Positions 16,602 through 25,549 of a stretch of DNA of 45,287 nucleotides are shown here, one piece after another. The notes below the pieces were generated by a model that was not told the origin of the DNA, made no database searches, and worked only from the letters and a program-made list of their open reading frames with translations. Positions within the stretch are counted from its first letter, which is position 1. Each line of letters opens with the position of its first letter. The position numbers were made by a program, and so were the translations under genes. Origin of the DNA: Streptomyces geranii (GTDB lineage: Bacteria; Actinomycetota; Actinomycetes; Streptomycetales; Streptomycetaceae); contig NZ_KZ672953.1 in NCBI RefSeq assembly GCF_002954775.1, positions 96,101-141,387 on the forward strand. The letters are read 5' to 3'.

Positions 16602-19600
16602 GTGCCAGCCAGCATCAGCGACCCCGAGCAGCTCAAGGAGCTCCTCGGCATCCCCTTCACCCCGGAGCAGACCGCGTGCATCGTCGCGCCGCCCGCCCCG
16701 CAGGTCATCGTGGCCGGAGCCGGGTCGGGCAAGACGACGGTGATGGCGGCACGCGTGGTGTGGCTGGTCGGCACCGGCCAGGTCGCCCCCGAACAGGTGC
16801 TCGGCCTCACCTTCACCAACAAGGCCGCCGGTGAACTCGCCGAACGCGTCCGCAAGGCACTCGTCAGGGCGGGCGTCACCGACCCGGACGTCATCGACCC
16901 CGACAACCCGCCCGGCGAACCGGTCATCTCGACCTACCACGCCTTCGCCGGCCGTCTCCTGACCGATCACGGCCTGCGCATCGGCCTCGAACCCACGGCC
17001 CGCCTCCTCGCCGACGCCACCCGTTTCCAGCTCGCCGCGCGCGTCCTCCGTGAGGCCCCCGGCCCGTACCCGGCGCTCACCCGTTCCTTCCCCGACCTCG
17101 TCAGCGACCTCCTGACGCTCGACTCCGAACTCGCCGAACACCTCGTCCGCCCCGAGGAGCTGCGCGCGTACGACGCCGAGCTGCTACGTGCCCTGGAGGG
17201 CGCCAAACTCACCAACGCGGACCTGCGCAAGGTCCCAGAGACGGCCGCCGCCCGCCGTGAACTCGTCGAACTGGTGACCCGCTACCGGGCCGCCAAGCGT
17301 GAGCGCGACCTCCTCGACTTCGGCGACCAGATCGCCCTCTCCGCGACGCTCGCCCGCATCCCCGACGTGGGCCGCCTCCTGCGCGAGGAGTTCCGGGTGG
17401 TGCTCCTCGACGAGTACCAGGACACCTCGGTGGCCCAACGCGTCCTCCTGGCGGGCCTGTTCGGCGGCGGCACCGGCCACCCCGTGACCGCGGTCGGCGA
17501 CCCCTGCCAGGCCATCTACGGCTGGCGCGGCGCCTCCGTCGCCAACCTCGACGACTTCCCCGAGCACTTCGCCCACGCCGACGGCGGCTCGGCGGCCCGC
17601 CAGTCGCTCAGCGAGAACCGCCGCAGCGGAGGCCGTCTCCTCGACCTCGCCAACGGCCTCGCCGAGCCGCTGCGCGCCATGCACGCGGGCGTGGAGGCCC
17701 TGCGCCCCGCGCCCGGCGCCGAACGTGACGGCCAGGTGCGCTGCGCGCTGCTGCGCACCCACGCCGAGGAGATCGACTGGCTCGCCGACTCGATCGCCCA
17801 TCTCGTGAACACCGGCAAGGCGCCAGGCGAGATCGCCGTCCTGTGCCGCACCGCCACCGACTTCGCCGAGATCCAGGGCGCGCTCGTCGCCCGGGACGTC
17901 CCCGTCGAGGTCGTCGGCCTCTCCGGGCTGCTGCACCTGCCCGAGGTCGCCGACCTGGTGTCCGTCTGCGAGGTCCTCCAGGACCCCGGGGCCAACGCCT
18001 CCCTGGTCCGGTTGCTGACCGGCCCGCGCTGGCGGATCGGCCCGCGCGACCTCGCCCTGCTGGGCCGCCGGGCCCGGTTCCTGGTGTCCCACGCGCGCGG
18101 GGGTGACGCCGACGACCCGGACCGCAGGCTCGCCGAGGCCGTCGAGGGGGTCGACCCCTCCGAGGTGATATCGCTCGCGGACGCCCTCGACACCTTCCTG
18201 GAGACCTCCATGCGGGGCGAGGGCGACGACGACGGGCTGCCCTTCTCGACGGACGCGCGCGTGCGCTTCGCCCGCCTCGCCGTCGAACTGCGCGACCTGC
18301 GCCGCTCCCTCGCCGACCCGCTGATGGACGTACTGCACCGCGTGCTCGCCGTCACCGGCCTGGAGGTGGAGCTGTCGGCGTCCCCGCACGCGCTGGCCGC
18401 CCGCCGCCGCGAGACCCTCTCCAACTTCCTGGACATCGCCGCCTCGTTCGCCGCCCACGAGAGCGAGGCCAGCCTGCTCGCCTTCCTCGGTTTCCTGCGG
18501 ACGGCGGCGCAGTACGAGAAGGGTCTCGACAACGCCCTGCCCGGTGGCGAGAACACCGTCAAGGTGCTCACCGCCCACAAGTCCAAGGGCCTGGAGTGGG
18601 ACGTCGTGGCCGTCCCCGGCCTGGTCACCGGCGCCTTCCCCAGTGACCGGGGCCGCGAGAAGTGGACCTCCCAGGCCAAGGTCCTGCCGCACGGACTGCG
18701 CGGCGACACCGACACGCTGCCCGACATCGAGGCCTGGGACTCCCGGGGCATGAAGGCCTTCCAGGAGGCGATGAAGGACCACCAGCACACCGAGGAACTC
18801 CGCCTCGGCTACGTCACCTTCACCCGCCCCCGCTCCCTCCTGCTCGGCTCCGGCCACTGGTGGGGCCCCTCCCAGAAGAAGGCCCGCGGCCCCTCCGACT
18901 TCCTGAAGGACCTGTACGACCACTGCACGGCCGGACACGGCGAGATCGAGGCCTGGGCGGACGAACCCGAGGAGGGCGAGGAGAACCCCGCCCTGCACGC
19001 CACGACCGCCGACCAGCTGTGGCCCCTGCCCCTGGACGACGCCGCGTTCCGCCGCCGCCGGTCCGCCGCCGACACGGTCCTCGCCCACCTGGAGACCCTC
19101 GCCTCCCACGAGGACGGCCACCCGGCGACCGCGCAGGACCCGGACACGTACGAGGACCCGGACTGGCCCCCGCCACCGGACGACGACGAGATCCCCTACG
19201 AGGACGACGCACCCTTCGACGAGCCGTTCGACGACGGCCCGCTCGACGACGCCGTGCTCCCCACCGACGACGACGCCGACTGGGACGCCTGGAGCACGGA
19301 CCGCCCCGAACCGCCCGCACGGACGCCGTCCCACGCGCGCGTGCCCACCGTGCCGCACGCCCGCAGGCACCCCGCCGAGGCGGATCTCACCCCTGAGGAG
19401 GCCCGTGCCGTTGCCTCCTGGGACCGTGACCTCGACGCCCTCACCGGGGAGCTGCTGCGCGCGCGGGAGAGCGTCACCGACGTACCCCTACCCCCGTCGC
19501 TGACCGCGTCCCAACTGATGCTCCTGGCCGCCGACCCGGACGCCCTCGCACAGGAACTGGGCCGCCCCATGCCACGGCCGCCGCAGCCAGCCGCCCGCCG

Positions 19601-20114
19601 GGGCACCCGCTTCCACGCCTGGGTCGAGGCCCGCTTCGAGGAGCTGCAGCTGCCGATGCTGGAGCCCGACGAACTGCCCGGCAGCGACGCGGAGATCGCC
19701 GACGAGCGTGACCTTGAACACCTCAAGGACGCGTTCGAGAACACCGAGTACGCCCACCGCACGCCCTACCGGGTCGAGGCCCCCTTCCAGCTCGCCATCG
19801 CCGGACGGGTCGTACGCGGCCGGATCGACGCCGTCTACAAGGAAGGCGACGGCGAGGCGGCGACGTACGAGATCATCGACTGGAAGACCCACCGCGCCCC
19901 CACCGCCGACCCGTTGCAGCTCGCCGTCTACCGGCTGGCCTGGGCCGAGCAGCAGGGCGTGCCCCTGGAAGCCGTCGGGGCCGCCTTCCTCTACGTGCGC
20001 AGCGGCGAGGTCGTACGGCCCGAGCTTGCGGACCGGCGCGCGCTGGAGCGGCTGCTCCTGGAGGAGCCGGCCGCGTTCGAAGTACCGGACGAGGATGTCA
20101 GTGCGGGCCGATAG
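16602..20114 (+). CDS. adnB: AdnB-type helicase-nuclease subunit
   Basis: 1170 residues from GTG 16602. This start gives the usual opening DPEQLKELLGIPFTPEQ and has TAGCCT seven bases upstream, as in leaderless messages; GTG 16578 is an alternative. Motor motifs: AGAGSGKTT, LDEYQDTSVAQ, GDPCQAIYGWRGAS, LTAHKSKGLEWD and GYVTFTRPRS. An acidic, Pro/Asp-rich insert (about residues 840-920) precedes the RecB-like nuclease, which has IIDWKTHR and QLAVYRLAW. Unlike AdnA, no four-Cys iron-sulfur pattern is seen. In mycobacteria AdnB is the dominant motor of the AdnAB end-resection machine; the same is assumed here. The M20 peptidase starts 10 bases after its stop. Confidence 0.92.
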   Translation: MPASISDPEQLKELLGIPFTPEQTACIVAPPAPQVIVAGAGSGKTTVMAARVVWLVGTGQVAPEQVLGLTFTNKAAGELAERVRKALVRAGVTDPDVIDPDNPPGEPVISTYHAFAGRLLTDHGLRIGLEPTARLLADATRFQLAARVLREAPGPYPALTRSFPDLVSDLLTLDSELAEHLVRPEELRAYDAELLRALEGAKLTNADLRKVPETAAARRELVELVTRYRAAKRERDLLDFGDQIALSATLARIPDVGRLLREEFRVVLLDEYQDTSVAQRVLLAGLFGGGTGHPVTAVGDPCQAIYGWRGASVANLDDFPEHFAHADGGSAARQSLSENRRSGGRLLDLANGLAEPLRAMHAGVEALRPAPGAERDGQVRCALLRTHAEEIDWLADSIAHLVNTGKAPGEIAVLCRTATDFAEIQGALVARDVPVEVVGLSGLLHLPEVADLVSVCEVLQDPGANASLVRLLTGPRWRIGPRDLALLGRRARFLVSHARGGDADDPDRRLAEAVEGVDPSEVISLADALDTFLETSMRGEGDDDGLPFSTDARVRFARLAVELRDLRRSLADPLMDVLHRVLAVTGLEVELSASPHALAARRRETLSNFLDIAASFAAHESEASLLAFLGFLRTAAQYEKGLDNALPGGENTVKVLTAHKSKGLEWDVVAVPGLVTGAFPSDRGREKWTSQAKVLPHGLRGDTDTLPDIEAWDSRGMKAFQEAMKDHQHTEELRLGYVTFTRPRSLLLGSGHWWGPSQKKARGPSDFLKDLYDHCTAGHGEIEAWADEPEEGEENPALHATTADQLWPLPLDDAAFRRRRSAADTVLAHLETLASHEDGHPATAQDPDTYEDPDWPPPPDDDEIPYEDDAPFDEPFDDGPLDDAVLPTDDDADWDAWSTDRPEPPARTPSHARVPTVPHARRHPAEADLTPEEARAVASWDRDLDALTGELLRARESVTDVPLPPSLTASQLMLLAADPDALAQELGRPMPRPPQPAARRGTRFHAWVEARFEELQLPMLEPDELPGSDAEIADERDLEHLKDAFENTEYAHRTPYRVEAPFQLAIAGRVVRGRIDAVYKEGDGEAATYEIIDWKTHRAPTADPLQLAVYRLAWAEQQGVPLEAVGAAFLYVRSGEVVRPELADRRALERLLLEEPAAFEVPDEDVSAGR

Positions 20115-20124
20115 GCTCTTGACC

Positions 20125-21537
20125 ATGAGCCATCCCGTTGACAGTGACGTCAGCGCCGTCCGCACGTACATCGAGCAGCACCGCGCGGCCTTCCTCGACG
20201 ACCTCGCCGAGTGGCTGCGCATCCCGTCCGTGTCGGCCCAGCCCGACCACGCCGCCGATGTCCGCCGCAGCGCCGACTGGCTCGCCGCCAAACTCCGGGA
20301 AACCGGCTTCCCGACCGTCGAGGTCTGGGCGACCGAGGGCGCCCCGGCGGTCTTCGCCGAGTGGCCCGCCAACGACCCCGCCGCCCCCACGGTCCTCGTC
20401 TACGGCCACCACGACGTCCAGCCCGCCGCCCGCGAGGACGGCTGGGGCAGCGACCCCTTCGAACCGGTCGTCAGGGGAAACCGGCTCCACGCGCGCGGGG
20501 CGGCCGACGACAAGGGCCAGGTGTTCTTCCACACACTCGGCGTCCGCGCCCACCTCGCCACCACCGGCCGCGCCGCACCCGCCGTCCACCTGAAGATGCT
20601 CGTCGAGGGCGAGGAGGAGTCGGGGTCCGTCCACTTCCGCGACCTCGTCGAGGAACACGCCGACCGGCTCGCCTCCGACGCCGTGATCGTCTCCGACACC
20701 GGCATGTGGGCCGAGGACACCCCCACGGTGTGCACCGGCATGCGCGGCCTCGCCGAGTGCGAGATCCACTTCCACGGGCCCGACCAGGACATCCACTCCG
20801 GCTCCTTCGGCGGCGCCGTGCCCAACCCGGCGACCGCGATCGCCCGCCTCGTCGCCGCACTGCACGACGACCACGCGCGCGTGACGATCCCCGGCTTCTA
20901 CGACGGCGTCACCGAACTCACCGACCGCGAGCGCGAACTCCTCGCCGAACTCCCCTTCGACGAGGAGCGGTGGCTGCGCACCGCCAAGTCGTACGCCACC
21001 CACGGCGAGGCCGGACACACCACCCTGGAGCGCGTCTGGACCCGCCCCACCGCGGAGGTCAACGGCATCGGTGGCGGCTACCAGGGCCCCGGCAGCAAGA
21101 CCGTCGTCCCGGCCTCCGCCATGGTGAAGCTCTCCTTCCGGCTGGTCGCCGGCCAGGACCCCGACCACATCGAGAAGATCGTCCGCGACTGGACCGCGGA
21201 CCGTGTTCCCGCCGGAATCCGCCACAGGATCACCTTCGCGGCGGCCACACGCCCGTGCCTGACCCCGCTGGACCACCCCGCCCTGCAGTCCGTCGTACGC
21301 GCCATGGGCCGTGCCTTCGGCAAACCGGTCCGCTACACGCGCGAGGGCGGCAGCGGGCCGGCCGCCGACCTCCAGGACGTCCTTGGTGCTCCTGTGCTCT
21401 TCCTGGGCATCTCCGTCCCCTCGGACGGCTGGCACGCCCCGAACGAGAAGGTGGAGATCGACCTCCTCCTCAAAGGCGTCGAGACCACCGCGCACCTGTG
21501 GGGCGACCTGGCGGAGAACTGGCGCCATGAGTCCTGA
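20125..21537 (+). CDS. M20 family metallo-dipeptidase
   Basis: 470 residues, no signal peptide, so cytosolic. Di-zinc peptidase motifs: LVYGHHDVQP with the first metal His-Asp (residues 92-100), GAADDKG (126-131) with the bridging Asp, EGEEESGS (161-168) with the catalytic and metal Glu, and SDTGMW. The dimerisation (lid) domain lies at about residues 210-370, and the final metal ligand is in the FLGISVPSDGWHAPNE segment. It matches the dipeptidase/CNDP2-like branch rather than ArgE or DapE. ATG 20125 lies seven bases after TAGGCT. It is embedded between adnB and nudC with almost no gap, so it is probably also read through from adnB; there is no obvious link to DNA repair. Confidence 0.9.
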   Translation: MSHPVDSDVSAVRTYIEQHRAAFLDDLAEWLRIPSVSAQPDHAADVRRSADWLAAKLRETGFPTVEVWATEGAPAVFAEWPANDPAAPTVLVYGHHDVQPAAREDGWGSDPFEPVVRGNRLHARGAADDKGQVFFHTLGVRAHLATTGRAAPAVHLKMLVEGEEESGSVHFRDLVEEHADRLASDAVIVSDTGMWAEDTPTVCTGMRGLAECEIHFHGPDQDIHSGSFGGAVPNPATAIARLVAALHDDHARVTIPGFYDGVTELTDRERELLAELPFDEERWLRTAKSYATHGEAGHTTLERVWTRPTAEVNGIGGGYQGPGSKTVVPASAMVKLSFRLVAGQDPDHIEKIVRDWTADRVPAGIRHRITFAAATRPCLTPLDHPALQSVVRAMGRAFGKPVRYTREGGSGPAADLQDVLGAPVLFLGISVPSDGWHAPNEKVEIDLLLKGVETTAHLWGDLAENWRHES

Positions 21538-21703
21538 CGACCGCCCGCGATCCGGACCGGAAGCCGCCCCGGGGCACACTGGAAGTACCTCCGAGCACCC
21601 GCGAGAGCCCGCCCGGAAACCGACGCCCCCCACCCGTCCCCACCCGAATTCCGCTGAACCGCCCGCTGAAATATCCGTTCCACCGGGGGAGTTGGAAGCA
21701 CCT

Positions 21704-22651
21704 GTGACCACCTGGACCGACCACACCGCCGACCGTCCCATCTCGCTCACCGCCCCCAGCGGCATCGACCGGGCCGCGCACCACCGGCTCGACGAGGCCT
21801 GGCTCGCCGCGGCGTGGAGCCACCCCACCACCCGCTGCTTCGTGGTCTCCGGCGGTCAGGTCCTCATCGACGAGACGCCCGAAGGGCGCACCGAACTCGT
21901 CATGACCCCCTCCTTCGAAGCCCCCCTCACCGAGGCGCACCGCTATTTCCTCGGCACCGACGAGGACGGCACCAGCTACTTCGCCCTCCAGAAGGACGCC
22001 CTGCCCGGCCGCATGGACCAGTCGGCGCGCTCCGCCGGACTGCGCGAGGCAGGCCTGCTCCTCGACCCCCGGGACGCCGGGCTGATGGTGCACGCCGTCG
22101 CCCTGGAGAACTGGCAGCGGCTGCACCGCTTCTGCTCCCGCTGCGGCGAGCGCACCGTCATCGCCGCCGCCGGTCACATCCGCCGCTGCCCTGCCTGTGG
22201 CGCCGAGCACTACCCGCGCACCGACCCGGCGGTGATCATGGCCGTCACCGACGAGGAGGACCGCATCCTCCTCGGCCGCCAGGTCCACTGGCCCGAAGGC
22301 CGCTTCTCGACGCTCGCCGGATTCGTCGAGCCCGGCGAGTCGATCGAGCAGTCGGTGCGCCGCGAGGTGTTCGAGGAGGCCGGCATCCTCGTCGGCCACG
22401 TCGAGTACGTCGCCAGCCAGCCCTGGCCGTTCCCGTCCAGCCTCATGCTCGGCTTCATGGCCCGCGCCGCCTCCACCGACATCGAGGTCGACGGCGACGA
22501 GATCCACGAGGCCCGCTGGTTCTCCCGCGAGGAACTGCGCGCGGGCTTCGAGTCCGGCGAGGTCCTCCCGCCCTACGGCATCTCGATCGCCGCCCGCCTG
22601 ATCGAACTCTGGTACGGCAAGCCCCTGCCGAAGCCGGGCAGCGCCCTCTGA
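21704..22651 (+). CDS. nudC: NudC: NADH/NAD+ diphosphatase and RNA deNADding Nudix enzyme
   Basis: 315 residues, the usual NudC length. A zinc ribbon is formed by C144/C147 and C162/C165 (CSRCGERT, RRCPACGAEHYPRTDP). The Nudix box GFVEPGESIEQSVRREVFEEAGI sits at 206-228, followed by SQPWPFPSS (238-246), the motif that sets NudC apart from other Nudix enzymes. It cleaves NAD(H) to NMN(H) and AMP and removes NAD caps from RNA. GTG 21704 follows GGAAG at normal spacing. The frame is open upstream to an ATG overlapping the peptidase gene, but that stretch is Pro-rich and unlike the family. A strong hairpin follows the gene. Confidence 0.93.
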   Translation: MTTWTDHTADRPISLTAPSGIDRAAHHRLDEAWLAAAWSHPTTRCFVVSGGQVLIDETPEGRTELVMTPSFEAPLTEAHRYFLGTDEDGTSYFALQKDALPGRMDQSARSAGLREAGLLLDPRDAGLMVHAVALENWQRLHRFCSRCGERTVIAAAGHIRRCPACGAEHYPRTDPAVIMAVTDEEDRILLGRQVHWPEGRFSTLAGFVEPGESIEQSVRREVFEEAGILVGHVEYVASQPWPFPSSLMLGFMARAASTDIEVDGDEIHEARWFSREELRAGFESGEVLPPYGISIAARLIELWYGKPLPKPGSAL

Positions 22652-22669
22652 CAGGGCTGACCCACGACA

Positions 22670-22705
22670 AGACCCCCGCACGGCCGCCGGGCCGGTCGGG
22701 GGTCT
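22670..22705. terminator. Bidirectional terminator between nudC and mrx1
   Basis: Perfect 9-bp stem, AGACCCCCG at 22670-22678 with CGGGGGTCT at 22697-22705, whose loop can fold further (CGGCC/GGCCG). It separates two convergent genes. Confidence 0.8.
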
Positions 22706-22717
22706 GGGGCGCGCGGG

Positions 22718-22975
22718 TCAGGCGCCGAGGGCCTGCTTCACCTGCGCGAGGCTCGGGTTCGTCATCACGACCTCGGGGCCGGCATTGGAGGGAACGACCA
22801 GCACCGTCGGAACCGTCTGGTTGCCGCCGTTCGCCTTCTCCACGAACGCCGCCGACTCCGGGTCCTGCTCGATGTTGATCTCGTTGTACGCGATGCCCTC
22901 GCGGTCCATCTGGCTCTTCAGCCGACGGCAGTAGCCGCACCACGTGGTGCTGTACATCGTCACAGTGCCCGGCAT
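22718..22975 (-). CDS. mrx1: Mycoredoxin-1, glutaredoxin-like mycothiol-dependent reductase
   Basis: 85 residues, a single glutaredoxin fold. The active site is W12-C13-G14-Y15-C16, the mycoredoxin variant (CGYC) used with mycothiol in actinomycetes; NQTVPTV (residues 52-58) supplies the conserved cis-Pro. It reduces mixed disulfides between mycothiol and proteins such as peroxiredoxins. It is transcribed from a perfect sigma-R promoter about 50 bases upstream, as expected for a thiol-stress gene. It lies convergent to nudC and divergent from uvrD2, the same arrangement I recall around Rv3198A in M. tuberculosis. Identity is very secure. Confidence 0.95.
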   Translation of the reverse strand: MPGTVTMYSTTWCGYCRRLKSQMDREGIAYNEINIEQDPESAAFVEKANGGNQTVPTVLVVPSNAGPEVVMTNPSLAQVKQALGA

Positions 22976-23023
22976 GTCTCTCGCGCTCCTCGGCAGATCG
23001 GGGGACGGGTGCTCGCTGGGTGG

Positions 23024-23049
23024 AACGTACGCGACCCGTCCGTCATTCC
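23024..23049 (-). promoter_or_regulatory. Sigma-R promoter of mrx1
   Basis: On the minus strand GGAAT (23049-23045), exactly 18 bases, then GTT (23026-23024). This is the full SigR consensus. It would give a 5' leader of about 40 bases before the mycoredoxin ATG at 22975. It is the second perfect SigR site in the window. Confidence 0.85.
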
Positions 23050-23170
23050 CACGGGGGGTATCCGGGACATCCGGGTCTCACGGGGGACACCTGCCGCATT
23101 AGTACGACTGCGAGGGGGTGCCTGTGGACAACCGACTCACCTGTCTCCGGCGACCTGGCAGCATGGCGGT

Positions 23171-25378
23171 GTGACAGCAGCAACGCACTCCACCCTCTTC
23201 CCGCAGGTTCCGGACTCGGCCGACGCGGTGCTCGACGGACTTGATCCCGAGCAGCGCGAAGTGGCCACCGCCCTGCACGGTCCGGTGTGCGTGCTGGCAG
23301 GCGCCGGCACGGGGAAGACACGGGCGATCACCCACCGCATCGCCTACGGCGTGCGCGCCGGGATCCTCCAGCCCTCCAGCGTGCTCGCCGTCACCTTCAC
23401 CAACCGCGCCGCCGGTGAGATGCGCGGGCGGCTGCGCCAGCTCGGCGCCGGTGGAGTCCAGGCGCGCACCTTCCACTCGGCCGCGCTGCGCCAGCTCCAG
23501 TACTTCTGGCCGAAGGCCGTCGGCGGCGCCATGCCCCGGCTCGTCGACCGCAAGATCCAGCTCGTCGCCGACGCCGCGGCGGCCTGCCGCATCCGCCTCG
23601 ACCGGGGCGAACTGCGGGACGTCACCGCCGAGATCGAATGGTCCAAGGTCACCCAGACCGTCCCCGCCGACTACGCCCCCTCCGTCGCCAAGTCCGGCCG
23701 CGTCGCCCCCCGGGACCCGGCCGAGATCGCCCAGATCTACGCCACCTACGAGGACCTCAAGCGGGACCGCTCCGTCATCGACTTCGAGGACGTCCTGCTG
23801 CTCACCGTCGCCGTCCTCCAGGACCGGCGCGACATCGCCGAACAGGTCCGCTCGCAGTACCAGCACTTCGTGGTCGACGAGTACCAGGACGTCAGCCCGC
23901 TCCAGCAGCGGCTGCTGGAGCTGTGGCTCGGGGACAGGGACAGCCTGTGCGTGGTCGGCGACGCCAGCCAGACCATCTACTCGTTCACAGGAGCAACTCC
24001 GGACCATCTGCTCGACTTCCGCATCCGCCACCCCGGTGCCACCGTCGTCAAGCTGGTCCGCGACTACCGCTCCACCCCCCAGGTCGTCCACCTCGCCAAC
24101 GGTCTGCTCGCCCAGGCCCGGGGCCGAGCCGCCGACCACCGGCTTGAATTGATCTCGCAGCGCGACCCGGGCCCCGAGCCCGGCTACACCGAGTACGCCG
24201 ACGAACCCGCCGAGGCCGAGGGCGCCGCCCGCCGAATCCGTGACCTCGTCGCCGCAGGCGTCCCTGCGGGCGAGATCGCCATCCTGTTCCGGACGAACGC
24301 CCAGTCGGAGACGTACGAACAGGCCCTCGCCGACGCCGGGGTCCCCTACCAACTGCGCGGCGCCGAGCGGTTCTTCGACAGACCCGAGGTGCGCAAGGCG
24401 ATGAACCAGCTGCGTGCCGCCGCCCGCTTCGGCGGCAACGACTCCCTTCTGGACGACGTCGTCGACCTGCCCTCCCAGGTGCGTGCCGTCCTGTCGGGGG
24501 AGGGCTGGACAAGTCAGCCGCCCGCGGGCTCCGGCGCCGTCAGGGAGCGCTGGGAGTCGCTGGCCGCGCTGGCCAACCTCGCAACCGACTTCACCGCCGC
24601 GAAACCGGGCGCCACGCTCGCCGACCTCGTCGCCGAACTCGACGAGCGGGTGACCGCCCAGCACGCCCCGACCGTTCAGGGCGTCACCCTGGCCTCCCTC
24701 CACTCGGCCAAGGGCCTGGAATGGGACGTCGTCTTCGTCGTCGGAGTCGCCGAGGGCATGATGCCGATCACCTATGCGAAGACCGACGAGCAGATCGAGG
24801 AGGAGCGCCGACTCCTCTATGTCGGTGTCACCCGCGCGCGAGAACGCCTCCATGTCTCCTGGGCCCTCTCCCGCGCACCCGGTGGCCGCCCGAGCCGCCG
24901 CCCCAGCCGCTTTCTCGACGGACTGCGCCCCGGCTCCGTCACCACCGCCTCCCGGACGGGCGCGGCCGGTGTCGGCGGCATCGACCGGGGCTTCGACCGC
25001 GGCCTGGGCTCCAGCGTCGGCAGCGCCCCGCGCCGGACACAGAGAACCCCGGCCCGCTGCCGCGTCTGCGGGCGCACGCTGACCGACGCGGGCGAGATGA
25101 AACTGATGCGCTGCGACGAGTGCCCCTCCGACATGGACGAGGGCCTCTACGAGCGGCTGCGCGAGTGGCGGGCGGTCCAGGCGGCGCGCAGCGGGCAGCC
25201 CGCCTTCTGCGTCTTCACCGACCGGACCCTGATGGCCATCGCGGAGACCGTCCCGGACGAAGCAGGGGAGTTGGCCCGTATCCCCGGTGTCGGAGTGCGC
25301 AAGCTCAACCGGTACGGAGCCGATGTTCTGGCCATCTGCGCAGGTCACGAAGTTGAGGGGGAGAGCGGGAGTGACTGA
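23171..25378 (+). CDS. uvrD2: UvrD2-type SF1 DNA helicase with HRDC domain
   Basis: 735 residues from GTG 23171. Motor motifs: AGAGTGKT (43-50), VDEYQDVSPLQ, VGDASQTIYSFTGA, LHSAKGLEWD and LLYVGVTRARERL. A shortened 2B region follows motif IV. The C-terminus has a tetracysteine zinc site C630-x2-C633-x14-C648-x2-C651 and then an HRDC domain (about 660-725), the layout of mycobacterial UvrD2 rather than UvrD1/PcrA. It unwinds DNA 3' to 5' during repair. CAGCAT six bases before the start is compatible with a leaderless message. It ends 15 bases before the AT-rich WblC box, and no terminator separates it from the wblC promoter. Confidence 0.93.
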   Translation: MTAATHSTLFPQVPDSADAVLDGLDPEQREVATALHGPVCVLAGAGTGKTRAITHRIAYGVRAGILQPSSVLAVTFTNRAAGEMRGRLRQLGAGGVQARTFHSAALRQLQYFWPKAVGGAMPRLVDRKIQLVADAAAACRIRLDRGELRDVTAEIEWSKVTQTVPADYAPSVAKSGRVAPRDPAEIAQIYATYEDLKRDRSVIDFEDVLLLTVAVLQDRRDIAEQVRSQYQHFVVDEYQDVSPLQQRLLELWLGDRDSLCVVGDASQTIYSFTGATPDHLLDFRIRHPGATVVKLVRDYRSTPQVVHLANGLLAQARGRAADHRLELISQRDPGPEPGYTEYADEPAEAEGAARRIRDLVAAGVPAGEIAILFRTNAQSETYEQALADAGVPYQLRGAERFFDRPEVRKAMNQLRAAARFGGNDSLLDDVVDLPSQVRAVLSGEGWTSQPPAGSGAVRERWESLAALANLATDFTAAKPGATLADLVAELDERVTAQHAPTVQGVTLASLHSAKGLEWDVVFVVGVAEGMMPITYAKTDEQIEEERRLLYVGVTRARERLHVSWALSRAPGGRPSRRPSRFLDGLRPGSVTTASRTGAAGVGGIDRGFDRGLGSSVGSAPRRTQRTPARCRVCGRTLTDAGEMKLMRCDECPSDMDEGLYERLREWRAVQAARSGQPAFCVFTDRTLMAIAETVPDEAGELARIPGVGVRKLNRYGADVLAICAGHEVEGESGSD

Positions 25379-25392
25379 TTCAAACTCGTCGG

Positions 25393-25431
25393 AAAAATAG
25401 TTTGCGCATGCCCCGGCAATCCCCATAGGTT
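25393..25431 (+). promoter_or_regulatory. wblC promoter with AT-rich WhiB7/WblC box
   Basis: AT-rich box AAAAATAG (25393-25400) lies directly upstream of a -35 element TTGCGC (25402-25407). An 18-base spacer and the -10 TAGGTT (25426-25431) follow. WhiB7/WblC proteins bind the housekeeping sigma factor and, through their C-terminal AT-hook, an AT-rich stretch just upstream of -35; they activate their own gene. Both features are present here. Transcription would start near 25438, giving a leader of about 610 bases. Confidence 0.8.
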
Positions 25432-25442
25432 CTTAGCCACGG

Positions 25443-25521
25443 GCACGGAGTCTTCTCAGAAGACCTGGATCCGTGCTGTACTTCATAGTCGTATATCCGT
25501 TGGACCGGTTGACCCCGGTCC
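25443..25521 (+). other. Two stem-loops at the 5' end of the wblC leader
   Basis: First hairpin: GCACGGA (25443-25449) pairs with TCCGTGC (25470-25476), and inside it GTCTTC-TCA-GAAGAC (25450-25464) forms a second stem with a five-base bulge. Second hairpin: GGACCGG (25502-25508) pairs with CCGGTCC (25515-25521), loop TTGACC. Both precede the leader-ORF ribosome-binding site GAGGAGG at 25535-25541. They may stabilise the RNA or take part in alternative folding. Confidence 0.6.
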
Positions 25522-25549
25522 CCCAAGACGCCGAGAGGAGGCGAGTCCA

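Noticed and set aside
20115..21703. Potassium-channel gene (Rv3200c-like) expected between adnB and nudC by mycobacterial synteny
   Set aside because: The interval encodes an M20 dipeptidase and a short Pro-rich spacer; no channel-like membrane segments are present.
21527..21703. Upstream ATG start for NudC overlapping the dipeptidase gene
   Set aside because: The extra 59 residues are Pro/Arg-rich and lack family similarity, and GTG 21704 has a proper ribosome-binding site and gives the normal length.
23050..23170. LexA/SOS box search upstream of uvrD2 and adnA
   Set aside because: No GAAC-N4-GTTC sequence was found in these intergenic stretches.
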